64,000 nt of DNA from Oscillatoria princeps RMCB-10 (GCA_019359235.1 JAHHHT010000014.1:124001-188000), one strand, 5' to 3'. Positions 8,621 to 18,342 are shown, numbered from the stretch's first letter. The notes: generated from the sequence alone by a model not told the origin. Made by a program: numbers and translations.

Positions 8621-11419
8621 TCAGCTTTGCAGCACCTTCTGCGCCGCGCGGCGCACTGCTGGATCGGGATCGGTGCGCGACAGCGCCGCCAGTTTCTGTT
8701 GGGCGCTGCGATTGCCCAAGTATCCCAGGGAGCGCAAAGCTGTCAAGCGCACCGACGCCTCGGCATCGTCGAGAGCGCTGATCAGCAGTTGCGAGGCGTG
8801 CGGGTGTTTTAACCGCGTCAGCACCTCCACTACAGCGCACCGCACTTGAGCCTGCGGGTGGCTTAACCCCCGTCCGATCCATTCGATCTGCTTGTCGAAG
8901 GAAACGCCTGTTCGCGCCTCTGTGCGCAGCAGTGCGGCGATACAGGCTTTTACTCGCTGCTGGTCCGCACTCAGGTCGATCAGCGCCGCAATCGCCTCCT
9001 CAGAGCTGATGCGAGCTAGGGCGTCCGTGGCGGCGTTGGCGACAGTTGCTTCCGGATCTGATGCCGCCAGCCACAGGATAGCCCCCACCGCGCCCTCGCC
9101 GCCGCGTTTCCCCAGAGCGATTAGGGCATCGCACCGCCGCAGGGGGTTCGGAGATTGCAGCGCACTCAAAAGCGGCCCCCCGGCGTCTGGATGTTCAATC
9201 ATCCCCAGTGCCGCAATGGCAGCCCGCGCCAAATCGCCGTCACCGGCAAGGTCGGTGGCGAGCGGTGCCAGAAGCTTGACAATTGCTTCGGCTTGTGATG
9301 TGTGTGCGATCCGCCCCAGAGCCTCTACCGCCGCCGCCCGCACCTGGTTGGCTCTATCGGCCCGCACCAGCTGGGTCAGAGCTGCCACGGCTTCCGGATA
9401 GCCGTGGGTGCCGGTGGAACGCGCCGCGTAATAGCGCACCCACGGATCGGGATCGGAGAGGGCTTGCTGCAGGTAGGGAAAAGCCCGGTCGCTCTCCACC
9501 AGGCTGAAAGCCCGGGCGGCTGCGGCCCGCACCGCAGAGCTGTCGCTTTCCAGGGCCCTCGCCAGTGCCGGCAGCACCCGCGGGTCTTCCAAATAGGGAA
9601 TGTGTTCAATCGCGGCGCGGCGCACCCGCTCGTCAGGATCGGCGCAGCGCTCGAACAGCAAGTCCAGGCACTCAGAGAAAGCGAAATAGCCGGCGATTTT
9701 CACCGCTGACTCGCGCACGTAGGGATTGGGGTCGCTCAAAAGCTCGACCATACGCGCCGACATGTCGGGATGGCCGAGGGAGTCGAGGGCGGCGATCGCC
9801 GCTTGGCGCACCGCCGTATCTGGATGGCCAATCAGTAGCAGCAGCGCCTCGAAAGCGCCCCGGTCGCCAATTTGGGCCAGCGCATCGGCAGCGGCGACCG
9901 CCAATTCTGGCTCCTCAGCCAGCAGGTTTGTCAGTGCCGGCACCGCCCGGGCGTCGCCAATTCGCCCCAGGGCCACTACTGCCGCTTTGCGCCTTTCCAA
10001 ATCCTCCAGGGACAGCTGCTCGACCAGCAATTCCGTAACCCGCGTTCCTTTTCGCACCAGAGCGTCAAGCACCGCTTTGCGCACTGCCGGCTGGCCCAGC
10101 AGCCCGGTGAGGGCTCGCTCTACCGGCGGCCCATCGAGCCAGCCCAGGACTTGCACCAGGGCTTTCAGTTCCTCCGCGTTCGCCAAGGGCAGCGCGTCGA
10201 GCACATTTTGCGTCCCGCCTTTGCTTATCCCCAGGCGCACCAGGTCGGCGATGTGGGAGCCTTCCCGATAGACAGTTTCATAGCGCTCGTAGAGGGCGGC
10301 AAGGCTGGAGGCGATCGACAGTGCGGGCGGATTCGACCCATTGAGCAGCTCCACCAGCGGCGCGACCACCTCTCGGTCACCCAGCAGTCCCAGGGCGGCA
10401 GCCGCCGGCTCGCAGAGCAATTCGTCCGCCAGCAGGGGCACCAGACGCGGCGCTACGATTGGGTCGCCAATCCGCCTCAGGGCGTCTAGGGCTGGAAACG
10501 CCAGAAAGAAATCTCCCGACTCGGCTATGGCAACCAGGGCATCCACCGCCTCAGCGGCACGCAAGTGCCCGATCGCCTCAATGGTGTGATACCGGACGTT
10601 GGCGTCCGCATCGGCTAAGGCGCGGACTAGGGCCGGAATGGCTCGCGGATCTTTGCGCTCTCCCAGCGCCAGCGCGGCGTAGATGCGCAGCTCCACATCA
10701 TTCGGGTCGTTTAAAAATTCAATCAGCGGCTCGATCACGTCCACATCGCTGAGCGCCAGCACCTGCAGGGCGCTGTTGAGGACGCTGAGGTTGCGGTGGT
10801 TTTCGCGAATCGCCCGCAAAAGGGTTGCTGTGGTGGACGCACCGGCCCGCAGCGCCAAGCTGTCCACCGCCACCCGCCGCACCCGCCAGCTTTGATCGCC
10901 GAGCGCCTCCAGCAGGGGCGATTCCGCCAAGCTCCCATCCGCAGCAAATCCTTGCGAAAGGGCCAGCCCCTCAATCTCTCCCAGCTTTTGGGCGGCTCGC
11001 AGCCGTTCGCTCTCCTTGGCAGAAGCGAGTTGCTCTGCCAGATCGCGCTCTTTGTCTTTGCGTGCGGTGACGTCCTCGATGGTGACTACCGTGCCGGCGA
11101 TGCGGTCGTTTTCTCGCAAGGGCGCAATTGTGACGCGCTGCTGCATGCGGTCAAAATACTTGGAGGGCGCAAGCGGCGGGCAGGGGATCAGGTAATGGTG
11201 AAATGCCGGTGCCAGGGTTTCCACCACTCCTTGCGCCAGTACCCGCTGAAAGCGCAACAGCAAGCCGCGCGATTCCAAATCCGGAATTAGGGCGGTCAGG
11301 GGCTGCCCGCACGCTGCCTCCGCAGACAGGCCCGTGGCCCGCTCCAGCCAAGGCTCCCACGAACGCACGACGAGATTGGCGTCGGTTGTGAAAATGCTGA
11401 TTTGTGGTTCGTCAGTCAT
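8621..11419 (-). CDS. PAS domain fused to a HEAT-repeat array
   Basis: 932 aa. Residues 1-125 are a PAS/PAC unit of the same type as in the hybrid kinase (IFTTDANLVVRSWEPWLE, HHYLIPC, VVTIEDVTARK). After a coiled coil (125-150) the rest, about 155-930, is a long run of HEAT/PBS-lyase-type helical repeats with the recurring pattern D..VR..A..ALG.....A...L...L. There is no kinase, GGDEF or receiver output. HEAT arrays bind proteins, so a role as sensor-scaffold for the chemosensory complex is plausible but inferred. The start at 11419 sits right at the PAS start. Its place between cheR and the receptor gene ties it to this pathway. Confidence 0.85.
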   Translation of the reverse strand: MTDEPQISIFTTDANLVVRSWEPWLERATGLSAEAACGQPLTALIPDLESRGLLLRFQRVLAQGVVETLAPAFHHYLIPCPPLAPSKYFDRMQQRVTIAPLRENDRIAGTVVTIEDVTARKDKERDLAEQLASAKESERLRAAQKLGEIEGLALSQGFAADGSLAESPLLEALGDQSWRVRRVAVDSLALRAGASTTATLLRAIRENHRNLSVLNSALQVLALSDVDVIEPLIEFLNDPNDVELRIYAALALGERKDPRAIPALVRALADADANVRYHTIEAIGHLRAAEAVDALVAIAESGDFFLAFPALDALRRIGDPIVAPRLVPLLADELLCEPAAAALGLLGDREVVAPLVELLNGSNPPALSIASSLAALYERYETVYREGSHIADLVRLGISKGGTQNVLDALPLANAEELKALVQVLGWLDGPPVERALTGLLGQPAVRKAVLDALVRKGTRVTELLVEQLSLEDLERRKAAVVALGRIGDARAVPALTNLLAEEPELAVAAADALAQIGDRGAFEALLLLIGHPDTAVRQAAIAALDSLGHPDMSARMVELLSDPNPYVRESAVKIAGYFAFSECLDLLFERCADPDERVRRAAIEHIPYLEDPRVLPALARALESDSSAVRAAAARAFSLVESDRAFPYLQQALSDPDPWVRYYAARSTGTHGYPEAVAALTQLVRADRANQVRAAAVEALGRIAHTSQAEAIVKLLAPLATDLAGDGDLARAAIAALGMIEHPDAGGPLLSALQSPNPLRRCDALIALGKRGGEGAVGAILWLAASDPEATVANAATDALARISSEEAIAALIDLSADQQRVKACIAALLRTEARTGVSFDKQIEWIGRGLSHPQAQVRCAVVEVLTRLKHPHASQLLISALDDAEASVRLTALRSLGYLGNRSAQQKLAALSRTDPDPAVRRAAQKVLQS

Positions 11420-11899
11420 GGGTTAATTGTTAATAGCTAATAGCGAATAGCGACTCAGAAAAAGAAGCAATAATTCCCAAGAAATCTGGGTAAAGAGATA
11501 ATACTTTAGCGATCTTAAATAGGCGAACTCACTCAAACTAAAGATGTGCTGGCTTTTGTAGGGGATTTGGGGTTTGGGGTTTGGGGTTTGGGGTTTTGGG
11601 TTGGGGGTTTTGGGTTTTGGGTTTTGGGTTGGGGGTTAGAGATTAGGTTTCAGGTCGCACTCCAACCCATGCCCCAATGCCCCATGTCCCATTCCGGGGG
11701 CGGGCGATACCGTGAGGGCCACAGTCTTAGCTTTAACCTAAATCCGAAAGAATGGTTTTTACAAAACACGGGCTTTAGACCCGTTTTGTATATATACTTT
11801 CTTCCGGAAGTAATAAATGTGTACAAAGTGCGCACAAACTATCCCCGACGGTTGGGTGGCCCATGCCCCATGCCCCATGCATCCAAAATCCCCATGCCT
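11420..11899. other. Intergenic stretch with G-rich low-complexity DNA and a hairpin
   Basis: No credible gene. 11562-11638 is a run of TTTGGGG/TTTTGGG units. 11761-11789 is a hairpin (ACAAAACACGGGC, TTTA, GACCCGTTTTGT). 11863-11882 repeats CCCATGC units like those at 23260-23310. Confidence 0.7.
11562..11638. repeat. G-rich low-complexity repeat
   Basis: About ten irregular units of TTTGGGG, TTTTGGG and TTGGGGG. Runs of three to five G at regular spacing could form a G-quadruplex on the plus strand. Shorter relatives occur near 23218-23260 and 46038-46080. Confidence 0.8.
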
Positions 11900-14020
11900 C
11901 TAAGTGCTTAAGCGATCCGCAATCTGAGTCAGCGTGCGGGCCCGTTCCAGCAAACCGGCGGAGGTGCGCTGGGTTTCTTTGACCCCAGAGGCGTTGCGTT
12001 CGGCAATCCGGCGAATGTCCCCCAGGGATTTGAGAATCAGTGCCGAACCGGTGGAGTGCTCGCGGTTGGCGCGGTTGATCCCACCGATCTGTTTGGAAAC
12101 GTTTTGCGCGGCGGGGGTCATATCCTTAACGGCTCGCCCTTGCTCGAGCATTGCTTTGGCCACTTGCTCGGACTGCCGGCGCATGATCTCCACCGCTTTT
12201 GTGATTTGAGTCGCAGCAGTGGCTTGTTCGCTCATCCCCTTGCTGACGCCAGAGATCAGGCGGGCTAGGCGATCCGCTTCTTGGGAGATTTGATCGCCGG
12301 CTGCCGACTGTTCGGCCAGGGCGCGGGTGGTGGCTGCCGCAGCGCGCCGCATCGATTCTACTGCTTTCATAATCTGATTGACTGCGCTGGCCTGTTCCGC
12401 AGTGGCTTTGCGCACTTGACCCGCCAGACTGGCCGTATTTTGCCCCGCCTTCATCACGTCACGCGCCGCCCGCGCTTGTTCGTTCATCGCCTGCGTCACC
12501 TGCTGAGTGATTTTGCGCATTTGCACGGTGGACCCGACGATACCTGCCGACGCTTTGGCTTGTTCCGTGGTGGCTTTGGCCACTTCTTTCGCTTGGCTTA
12601 CCGTGGTGTTGACGGCGCTAACCACCGTCTGCCCAGCGGTGAGCTGTTCCTCCGAAGCCCGGGCAATTTGGCTCACCAGTTGCGCGGTTTCTTCCACACC
12701 GGCCAGGATTTTTTTCAACCCGCCCACACCCGCTTCGGCGAGACTGCCGCTTTCTTCCGCCACCCGCACCCCTTCATTAGAAGTCGCCACGGCTTCTTGC
12801 ACCACGGCTTGCAAAGCTTTGATAATCCCAGCGATATCAGTAGTGGCCCGGGCGGCGCGGTCAGCCAGATTGCGGATCTCCTCCGCGACGACGGCAAAGC
12901 CGCGCCCCGCTTCTCCCGCCCGCGCCGCTTCGATAGAAGCGTTTAACGATAGCAGATTAGTGCGCTCGGAGATCAGGTTGATCGTGTCCACGATGCTGCT
13001 GATTTCGCCGGTGCGCTTGCCCATTTCGCGAATCACCTCTGCTGAGAGCACCATTGAGTCGCGCACGCGGCTGAGTCCGGAAATGGCTTTTTGCACCGTT
13101 GCGCCGCCTTCTTCGGCATCTCGCGCCACCCTGCGCGTCACTTGATCGGCTTGTTTGGTGAGCGCTGTCACTGAACGGATGGAGCGCTCGAGTTGGGTGG
13201 CGCTGGTGGCTGCATTGGTGGCGGCGTCGCTAATCCGTTCGGCATTCTGCGCCACCCCCCCGATGGAACTGGCCATTTCCTCCATTGAGGTGGCAACCTC
13301 TTCCACCATCGCCGCCACGTTTTCTGAAGTCGCCGAAACCTCTTCGATGGATGCGGCCATTTCGTTGATCGAGGCAGTCGTCTCCTCAGCGGCGGCGGTC
13401 ATGTCATCGGCGTTCGCCGCCACACCCTGAATCGAACGGGTCATTTCTTCGATGGAGGCGGCAGTTTGGTTGATGGCGCTGGCTAGGCTGTCTGTATCGC
13501 GATTAACGCTTTTGATCGAGCTGGTGATTTCGGTCATGGAGCTGGCAACCTGGTTGGCAGAGGTGGCCATTTCCTGAGCGGTAGCCGTGACGCTTTGAAT
13601 GGAAGTGGCGGTTTCTTCTATGGAAGCTGCAGTTTCCCTGATTCCCGATGCCAGATCCACCGTGCTGCCGGTAACTTCCTCAATGGAAGCCCCTATTTCG
13701 TTGATGGAGGAGACGAGCTGTTCTGTTAAAGAGGCCACTGCTTCAGCTTGTGTGGCAGTCTCTTTCAGCGATGCCGTCATTTGATTCGTGCTGCTAACTG
13801 TTTCGTCGAGGGATTGCACCTGCGTCTGAACACCGTCTTTGACTTCCTCCGCAATCCGGGAGATTTCGCTTGCCGCTTTCGTTATTTCCTCGCCTTGCTG
13901 GCGCACCTGTGCGATTTCGACTTTCAGCTTGTCGTTGGATTTGCGCCCGAAAAATGCTTGGGCAACAATTGCCAGAGCAAAAATTGCGATTGACAAAAAG
14001 GCCATTGAATAAATCCCCAT
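11900..14020 (-). CDS. Methyl-accepting chemotaxis protein without a sensory domain
   Basis: 706 aa. One N-terminal hydrophobic segment (about 5-24, [20 protein letters not shown]) is followed at once by a very long coiled coil. There is no periplasmic, PAS, GAF or obvious HAMP domain. Residues about 75-280 are near-repeats of (A)SIEE(M/T)..S. The conserved signalling hairpin tip is at about 351-390 ([35 protein letters not shown]). A second arm follows with EQA...I..AV.. repeats to the C-terminus. It would scaffold CheA/CheW arrays at the membrane and be methylated by CheR. The input may come from partner proteins such as the PAS-HEAT protein (inference). Upstream gene is cheW. Confidence 0.9.
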   Translation of the reverse strand: MGIYSMAFLSIAIFALAIVAQAFFGRKSNDKLKVEIAQVRQQGEEITKAASEISRIAEEVKDGVQTQVQSLDETVSSTNQMTASLKETATQAEAVASLTEQLVSSINEIGASIEEVTGSTVDLASGIRETAASIEETATSIQSVTATAQEMATSANQVASSMTEITSSIKSVNRDTDSLASAINQTAASIEEMTRSIQGVAANADDMTAAAEETTASINEMAASIEEVSATSENVAAMVEEVATSMEEMASSIGGVAQNAERISDAATNAATSATQLERSIRSVTALTKQADQVTRRVARDAEEGGATVQKAISGLSRVRDSMVLSAEVIREMGKRTGEISSIVDTINLISERTNLLSLNASIEAARAGEAGRGFAVVAEEIRNLADRAARATTDIAGIIKALQAVVQEAVATSNEGVRVAEESGSLAEAGVGGLKKILAGVEETAQLVSQIARASEEQLTAGQTVVSAVNTTVSQAKEVAKATTEQAKASAGIVGSTVQMRKITQQVTQAMNEQARAARDVMKAGQNTASLAGQVRKATAEQASAVNQIMKAVESMRRAAAATTRALAEQSAAGDQISQEADRLARLISGVSKGMSEQATAATQITKAVEIMRRQSEQVAKAMLEQGRAVKDMTPAAQNVSKQIGGINRANREHSTGSALILKSLGDIRRIAERNASGVKETQRTSAGLLERARTLTQIADRLST

Positions 14021-14155
14021 AAGAGTTACCTTTTAACCTGAATAGGCGAACGCTCAATAAAATGACTTACTTCTCCCTCTGCCATCTCCCCACTCCCTTT
14101 CTTTGCCGGTCTGGGTGGAGGGCTTGGTTTTGGGTTTTATTTACCTGCATCCGAG

Positions 14156-14641
14156 TCACGCACCTGCCTGCGTGAGTGCAATCGTATCCGTAGCGTTCAG
14201 CAGTTCCTCAACATTTAGAATCAGCACGATCCTTTCGCCTAAGGTGGCAATTCCCTCTATGTATCTCCCGCTCAAACCGGAAATGGCTTCGGGGGGTTCT
14301 TGAACTGCCTCTGCCGGAATAGAGACAAATTCGCGAGCGGTGTCTGCAATCATGCCGACGGTGCGGCTGCCGGTGTGAATCACAATCAGGCGAGAGCGGG
14401 GATCGTAAGGAATTTTCTCGAACCCAAATCGCAAGCGCAAATTGATGGCTGGAATCACCTGACCGCGAGAAAAGACCACCCCTTCCACAAAGGATGGAGT
14501 GTTGGGCACCGGCGTGATGCGTTCGATCATTTCCATTTGCCGCACAATTTTCGAGCGGATGCCATACGTTGTGCCGGCCAGTTCAAAAAGGATGTAAGTT
14601 TCGGAACTATTCTGCATATCTAACATAGGCGTTCGTTGCAA
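14156..14641 (-). CDS. cheW: CheW coupling protein
   Basis: 161 aa, usual CheW size. SH3-like CheW fold: YILFELAGTTYGIRSKIVRQ, PNTPSFVEGVVFSRGQVIPA, INLRLRFG, and a last strand ERIVLILNVEELL. It couples the receptor to CheA. The exact start is open: MQRTPMLDMQNSS has three candidate Met codons within 9 residues. It lies between cheA (94 nt away) and the receptor gene. Confidence 0.92.
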   Translation of the reverse strand: MQRTPMLDMQNSSETYILFELAGTTYGIRSKIVRQMEMIERITPVPNTPSFVEGVVFSRGQVIPAINLRLRFGFEKIPYDPRSRLIVIHTGSRTVGMIADTAREFVSIPAEAVQEPPEAISGLSGRYIEGIATLGERIVLILNVEELLNATDTIALTQAGA

Positions 14642-14735
14642 GTTTTGGCTGTCTCAAGGTGCGCTGGTAGATTTTCGATTGGTTAAGGCCAGAATTGGGA
14701 ATTTAATTTACACTCCAAAATCTCAAATATAAACT

Positions 14736-17363
14736 CTAAAATATTGTCAAGGCAGCTGTGTCAAGAATTAAAACCACACGTCCGTCACCGAGTTCGGTAG
14801 CGCCGGCGATTCCAGGAACTATGACCAGGGGATCGGTGAGGGGGCGCACGACAATTTCGCGCAGTCCGAGAATGCCGTCAACCGCGATCCCGACCGCACT
14901 CAGCCCACTACCGACTACGAAGGCGTAGAAGCGAGCTGGAGCGGTGTTTGGCTCAGGGGGGGAAGTTCTCTGGTGTTCCGCAGGGGCGAACGGCTCAGAG
15001 TTCCTACCCGTGTTCTCCGGCGACCGAACTCCCAGCCCGACCTTCCGAGGTGCCGCGTCCCCTCTGTGCTCGGCTTCGCTCAAGCCAAACAGACGCGCTA
15101 GGCGAATTATCGGCAAGACGCCGCCACGGTAGGAAATGATTTCGCTGTTTTCCAGTCGAGTGCAAGCTGTGGATTGCACTTCGATGACCTCGCGCACGGA
15201 AGACTGCGGAACGGCAAAGGTTTGGCCCGCCACGGAGACGATCGCGGCGTCGGCGATCGCCAGGGTGAGTGGCAGTTGAATCCTAAACCGGCTGCCGGTG
15301 CCTGGTTGCGTCTCTAGGGTCAGGGTGCCCCCCAGTTCCAGCACTGCATTTTTCACGATCGCCATTCCCACGCCGCGACCGCTGGTCAAATCCGCCTGTT
15401 CGCGGGTGGAAAAGCCGGGGGCGCAGAGGATGTCCAGCAGGGTTGCGGAATCGATTCCCCCCTGCCCTTCTTGACTGTCCGCACCGGCAACAGGGGTGTT
15501 TCCCCGCGCCTGCAGCGAGAGGGAGGAGGTGATGGCTCTCTTGCCCGGAGGCGTGCTGCCGAAGATTTGTCTGCCAATGGGAGACAAATCCTGTCCGAAG
15601 GTGTCAGCACCCAGCAAGCCCAGCGCCCGCGCTCGCTCAACAACCCGTTCGGCGTCAACGCCGCGCCCGTCGTCTTCAATTTCGAGGGCCACCATTTCTC
15701 CCGCCGCAATCGCCCGCAGGGCGATCTTCCCCTCCGGTGGTTTGCCTTGCCGCACTCTCTCTTCTTCCGATTCTATGCCGTGGCTGACGGCGTTTCGCAC
15801 GAGATGGAGCAGCGGGTCCATCATCCGCTCTACCACAAATTTGTCAATTTCGGTTTCCTGACCGCTCAGTTCCAGTATTACTTTTTTTTGGCTCTCTCGC
15901 GCCAAGTCTCGAACAACGAACTGCATGCGGGCGAAAATCTCGCCCACCGGCACGAGGCGGACGCGCATCACGCCCTGGCGCAACTGGCGCAGCTGGCGCT
16001 CCATCGCCTGGTTGGTTTCTCGCAGGGGGCGCAGTTGGTTTGCGGGGACGGTTTCTTCCAGGCGTGCCAGGTTATCTTCCAGGCGGGCGCGGCTGATCAC
16101 CAGCTCGCCAACCATCCGCATCAATTCGTCTAGCCTTGCCAGATCGACGCGCACGATGTTGGCCGGTGCCGGTGCGGCGGAGGGCGGGGGAGAGCTGCTT
16201 GCAGAACGCCGAATCGCGTCTGGAGCGGGGGGAGGGAGCACAGGCGTCTCGCCTGTGCTGCGGGTGTCGGGGGCGGGCACGGGGGGGGCGGGCACGGAGG
16301 GGGCGGGCACGGGGGGGGCGGGCACGGGGGCACCGCCCCTACTGTCAGCGCTTGGGGTGTCGGGGGCTGATTTCTGAGTTTTGACTGCTGACTTTTGGGT
16401 TTTTTGTGCTGACTTCTGTTTTCTGACTCGCTGAGGAAGCACAGGCGTCTCGCCTTTGCTTCCGGGATCGGAGGGCGCAGGCGTCTCGCCTGTGCTGCGG
16501 GTGTCTGGGGTGAGTTGTGACTCCTGAGTTTTGAAGGGTGCCCAGAGCAGGCCGTCGCTGGCCCAGCCGGCAAAGGCTGTTTGATCCGCATTGCTGGCGA
16601 CAACAAAATCGAATACAATTCCTCCCCCCGGTTTGACGCGGGGCGCGGCGTGAATTAATGAGCCAATCGCTTGCAGGCGAGCGCGAACGCTGTTGACGTT
16701 GACACCGCGTTCGGCTAGCGCCGGCACCGGCGCGAACTCAAAGCGCCAAGCTCGCCCGCCACTCTGGAGTGCGGTAGCCAGCCGCTCGCTTTCTTCTGGT
16801 TTCAGGGCAATCTGGACTTCTGAATCCTCAGTCGCAGGTTTGGAGCCGGTTGTGGGGGGCTCTGCGACATCCTGAGGGGGGGGCGGTTCCTGAACCGCCC
16901 CTACAGACGGAGGAGGGGGGGAGGGCTCAGGCTCCGAGAAACTGAGATCCTCGCTTTTGACGACCCCTGCTAGCTGCTGCAGCGCGGAAGCGATATCAGG
17001 TGGGTAATTTGACGCCCGGCGCGCGGCAATCACCCCCTCCAACATTTTAGTGCCACCGATCAGGGCGTCCATTCCTTCACCGGTAAGCACCACTTGTTGG
17101 GAGCGCAAATCGCGCAGGTAACTCTCCATATAGTGTGCGAGTTGCTCCGCTTCCTTCACCCCTACCATTCCCGACAGACCTTTGAGCGAATGAAAACTCC
17201 GCAAGAGCTCGTCCAGCAGCAACCGATCGACTGTTGGCTGGTTCACAAGAGGTTCTAGCGCCAGCAAATTGCGGCGCACAACCGTCAAGTGTTCCTCACA
17301 TTCTGCAAAATAATCGTCGAGGAACTCATCAAAAAAATGGGGGTTGCCAACGTCCGTAGACAC
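14736..17363 (-). CDS. cheA: CheA histidine kinase with repeat-inflated linker
   Basis: 875 aa, longer than a typical CheA. The HPt domain has H58 (SFHSLKGLSGMVG). A long Pro-rich, low-complexity linker covers about 140-390. Then come dimerisation (LARLDELMRMVGELVISRAR), ATPase (N-box HLVRNAVSHGIESEEER, then EDDGRGVD and TSGRGVGMAIVKNA) and a CheW-like regulatory domain to the C-terminus. Two parts appear inflated by genomic repeats. The linker contains STGETPVL-type segments encoded by 23-bp palindromes (16237-16259, 16438-16460, 16475-16495). The ATP-lid area (about 590-632) contains a 27-bp palindrome at 15564-15590. No separate P2 domain for CheY/CheB docking was recognised in the linker. 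The frame is intact. It is followed 16 nt after the cheY stop. Confidence 0.93.
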   Translation of the reverse strand: MSTDVGNPHFFDEFLDDYFAECEEHLTVVRRNLLALEPLVNQPTVDRLLLDELLRSFHSLKGLSGMVGVKEAEQLAHYMESYLRDLRSQQVVLTGEGMDALIGGTKMLEGVIAARRASNYPPDIASALQQLAGVVKSEDLSFSEPEPSPPPPSVGAVQEPPPPQDVAEPPTTGSKPATEDSEVQIALKPEESERLATALQSGGRAWRFEFAPVPALAERGVNVNSVRARLQAIGSLIHAAPRVKPGGGIVFDFVVASNADQTAFAGWASDGLLWAPFKTQESQLTPDTRSTGETPAPSDPGSKGETPVLPQRVRKQKSAQKTQKSAVKTQKSAPDTPSADSRGGAPVPAPPVPAPSVPAPPVPAPDTRSTGETPVLPPPAPDAIRRSASSSPPPSAAPAPANIVRVDLARLDELMRMVGELVISRARLEDNLARLEETVPANQLRPLRETNQAMERQLRQLRQGVMRVRLVPVGEIFARMQFVVRDLARESQKKVILELSGQETEIDKFVVERMMDPLLHLVRNAVSHGIESEEERVRQGKPPEGKIALRAIAAGEMVALEIEDDGRGVDAERVVERARALGLLGADTFGQDLSPIGRQIFGSTPPGKRAITSSLSLQARGNTPVAGADSQEGQGGIDSATLLDILCAPGFSTREQADLTSGRGVGMAIVKNAVLELGGTLTLETQPGTGSRFRIQLPLTLAIADAAIVSVAGQTFAVPQSSVREVIEVQSTACTRLENSEIISYRGGVLPIIRLARLFGLSEAEHRGDAAPRKVGLGVRSPENTGRNSEPFAPAEHQRTSPPEPNTAPARFYAFVVGSGLSAVGIAVDGILGLREIVVRPLTDPLVIVPGIAGATELGDGRVVLILDTAALTIF
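15564..15590. repeat. Palindrome inside the cheA kinase domain
   Basis: GATTTGTCT, 8-nt loop, (G)AGACAAATC; it encodes part of DLSPIGRQIF in the ATP-lid region of CheA. A related palindrome is intergenic at about 7061-7087. Confidence 0.6.
16237..16495. repeat. Three AGCACAGGCG-TCT-CGCCTGTGCT palindromes in the cheA linker
   Basis: Copies at 16237-16259 (perfect 10-bp arms), 16438-16460 and 16475-16495. Each is read in frame as a (S)(T/K)GETPVL-like peptide. The same core occurs in intergenic tandem arrays at 21565-21681 and 62534-62698. Confidence 0.8.
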
Positions 17364-17379
17364 GAGTATATCTCTATTC

Positions 17380-17757
17380 CTAATTCAAAAAACTGTTCGC
17401 TTGTGCGATGAGCGTCTGGGGCTGAAACGGTTTTGTCATATAGGACGAAGCCCCAGCTGCGAGGGCCGCACTGCGGCTGGTACCGTCGTTTCTTGTCGTG
17501 AGTACAATCACGGGAATTGAGCTGTAAAACTCATACGATCGGACAAACTTGAGCACTTCCATCCCGTGTATGTCGGGCATATTCAAGTCCAGGATAATCA
17601 AATTCACCGGCGCTTGCTTTAAGTGCCCGATCGCTAATTGCTCAACGGCTTCGAGTCCGTTGCTCGCTTCTTCAAACTGTACGTTTTGCAACTCTCGCAG
17701 CGACGAAATCACCATTCGTCGCATGGTTGGCGAATCATCTACTACTAGAATTTTCAT
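17380..17757 (-). CDS. cheY: CheY response regulator
   Basis: 125 aa: D7-D8, phospho-acceptor D57 (IILDLNMPDIHGMEVLKFVR), T87, K109 (MTKPF). It is immediately upstream of cheA (16 nt), so it is the likeliest direct substrate. Close paralogue of the next gene at 17977-18342 (shared TMRRMV, FEEASNGLEA, LDLNMPD.HGM), which indicates tandem duplication. Confidence 0.92.
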   Translation of the reverse strand: MKILVVDDSPTMRRMVISSLRELQNVQFEEASNGLEAVEQLAIGHLKQAPVNLIILDLNMPDIHGMEVLKFVRSYEFYSSIPVIVLTTRNDGTSRSAALAAGASSYMTKPFQPQTLIAQANSFLN

Positions 17758-17976
17758 GGGTGAGTTTTTCAGGTCAGTTTACATCAGCTAAACCGGCGTT
17801 GAAGACCGAGCGCCGGCAGGCCGTGTCAGAATTCCCAAGTCAGGCGTCAGGTACCGGACATTAAAGGCCACAGTCTGCCGTCCAACTTCTCGGAATTTTC
17901 CTTTTAGAATTCAGAACTTTAAATCCTGAATTCTTTGAAAGACTTTTTGCCGGCGGCAGCCAGTTCTGCTATAATT

Positions 17977-18342
17977 CTAATTCAATAACTCGAGCACCTG
18001 TGTGGCAAGCGTTTGAGGGTCGAATGGCTTGGTCATGTAGCGGGATGCGCCGGCTCCGATCGCGGTCATGTGGGTGTATTGGTCGCCTTTCGTCGTCAGC
18101 ACGATGATCGGAATGTCGCTAGAGTTCTGGTGCTCGCGCACAAACTTGATCACGTCCATCCCGTGCATGTCGGGCATGTTCAAATCGAGAATCATTAAGT
18201 CCACTGACGCAATCGCTAATTGTTCAATCGCTTCCAGACCGTTGCTCGCTTCTTCAAACTTAACGTCAGCTAAGTTGCGCAGCGACGCCATCACCATCCG
18301 CCGCATGGTTGCTGAATCATCCACTACCAAAATCTGTCTCAT
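17977..18342 (-). CDS. cheY: CheY response regulator, first gene of the chemosensory cluster
   Basis: 121 aa from the ATG at 18342, chosen because AGGAGA lies 6 nt upstream. The longer frame to 18441 adds 33 residues with no domain. D8-D9, D53 (MILDLNMPDMHGMDVIKFVR), T83, K105. It is the most upstream gene of the minus-strand cluster and a paralogue of the adjacent cheY. About 220 nt separate the two genes, without a recognisable promoter. Confidence 0.91.
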   Translation of the reverse strand: MRQILVVDDSATMRRMVMASLRNLADVKFEEASNGLEAIEQLAIASVDLMILDLNMPDMHGMDVIKFVREHQNSSDIPIIVLTTKGDQYTHMTAIGAGASRYMTKPFDPQTLATQVLELLN

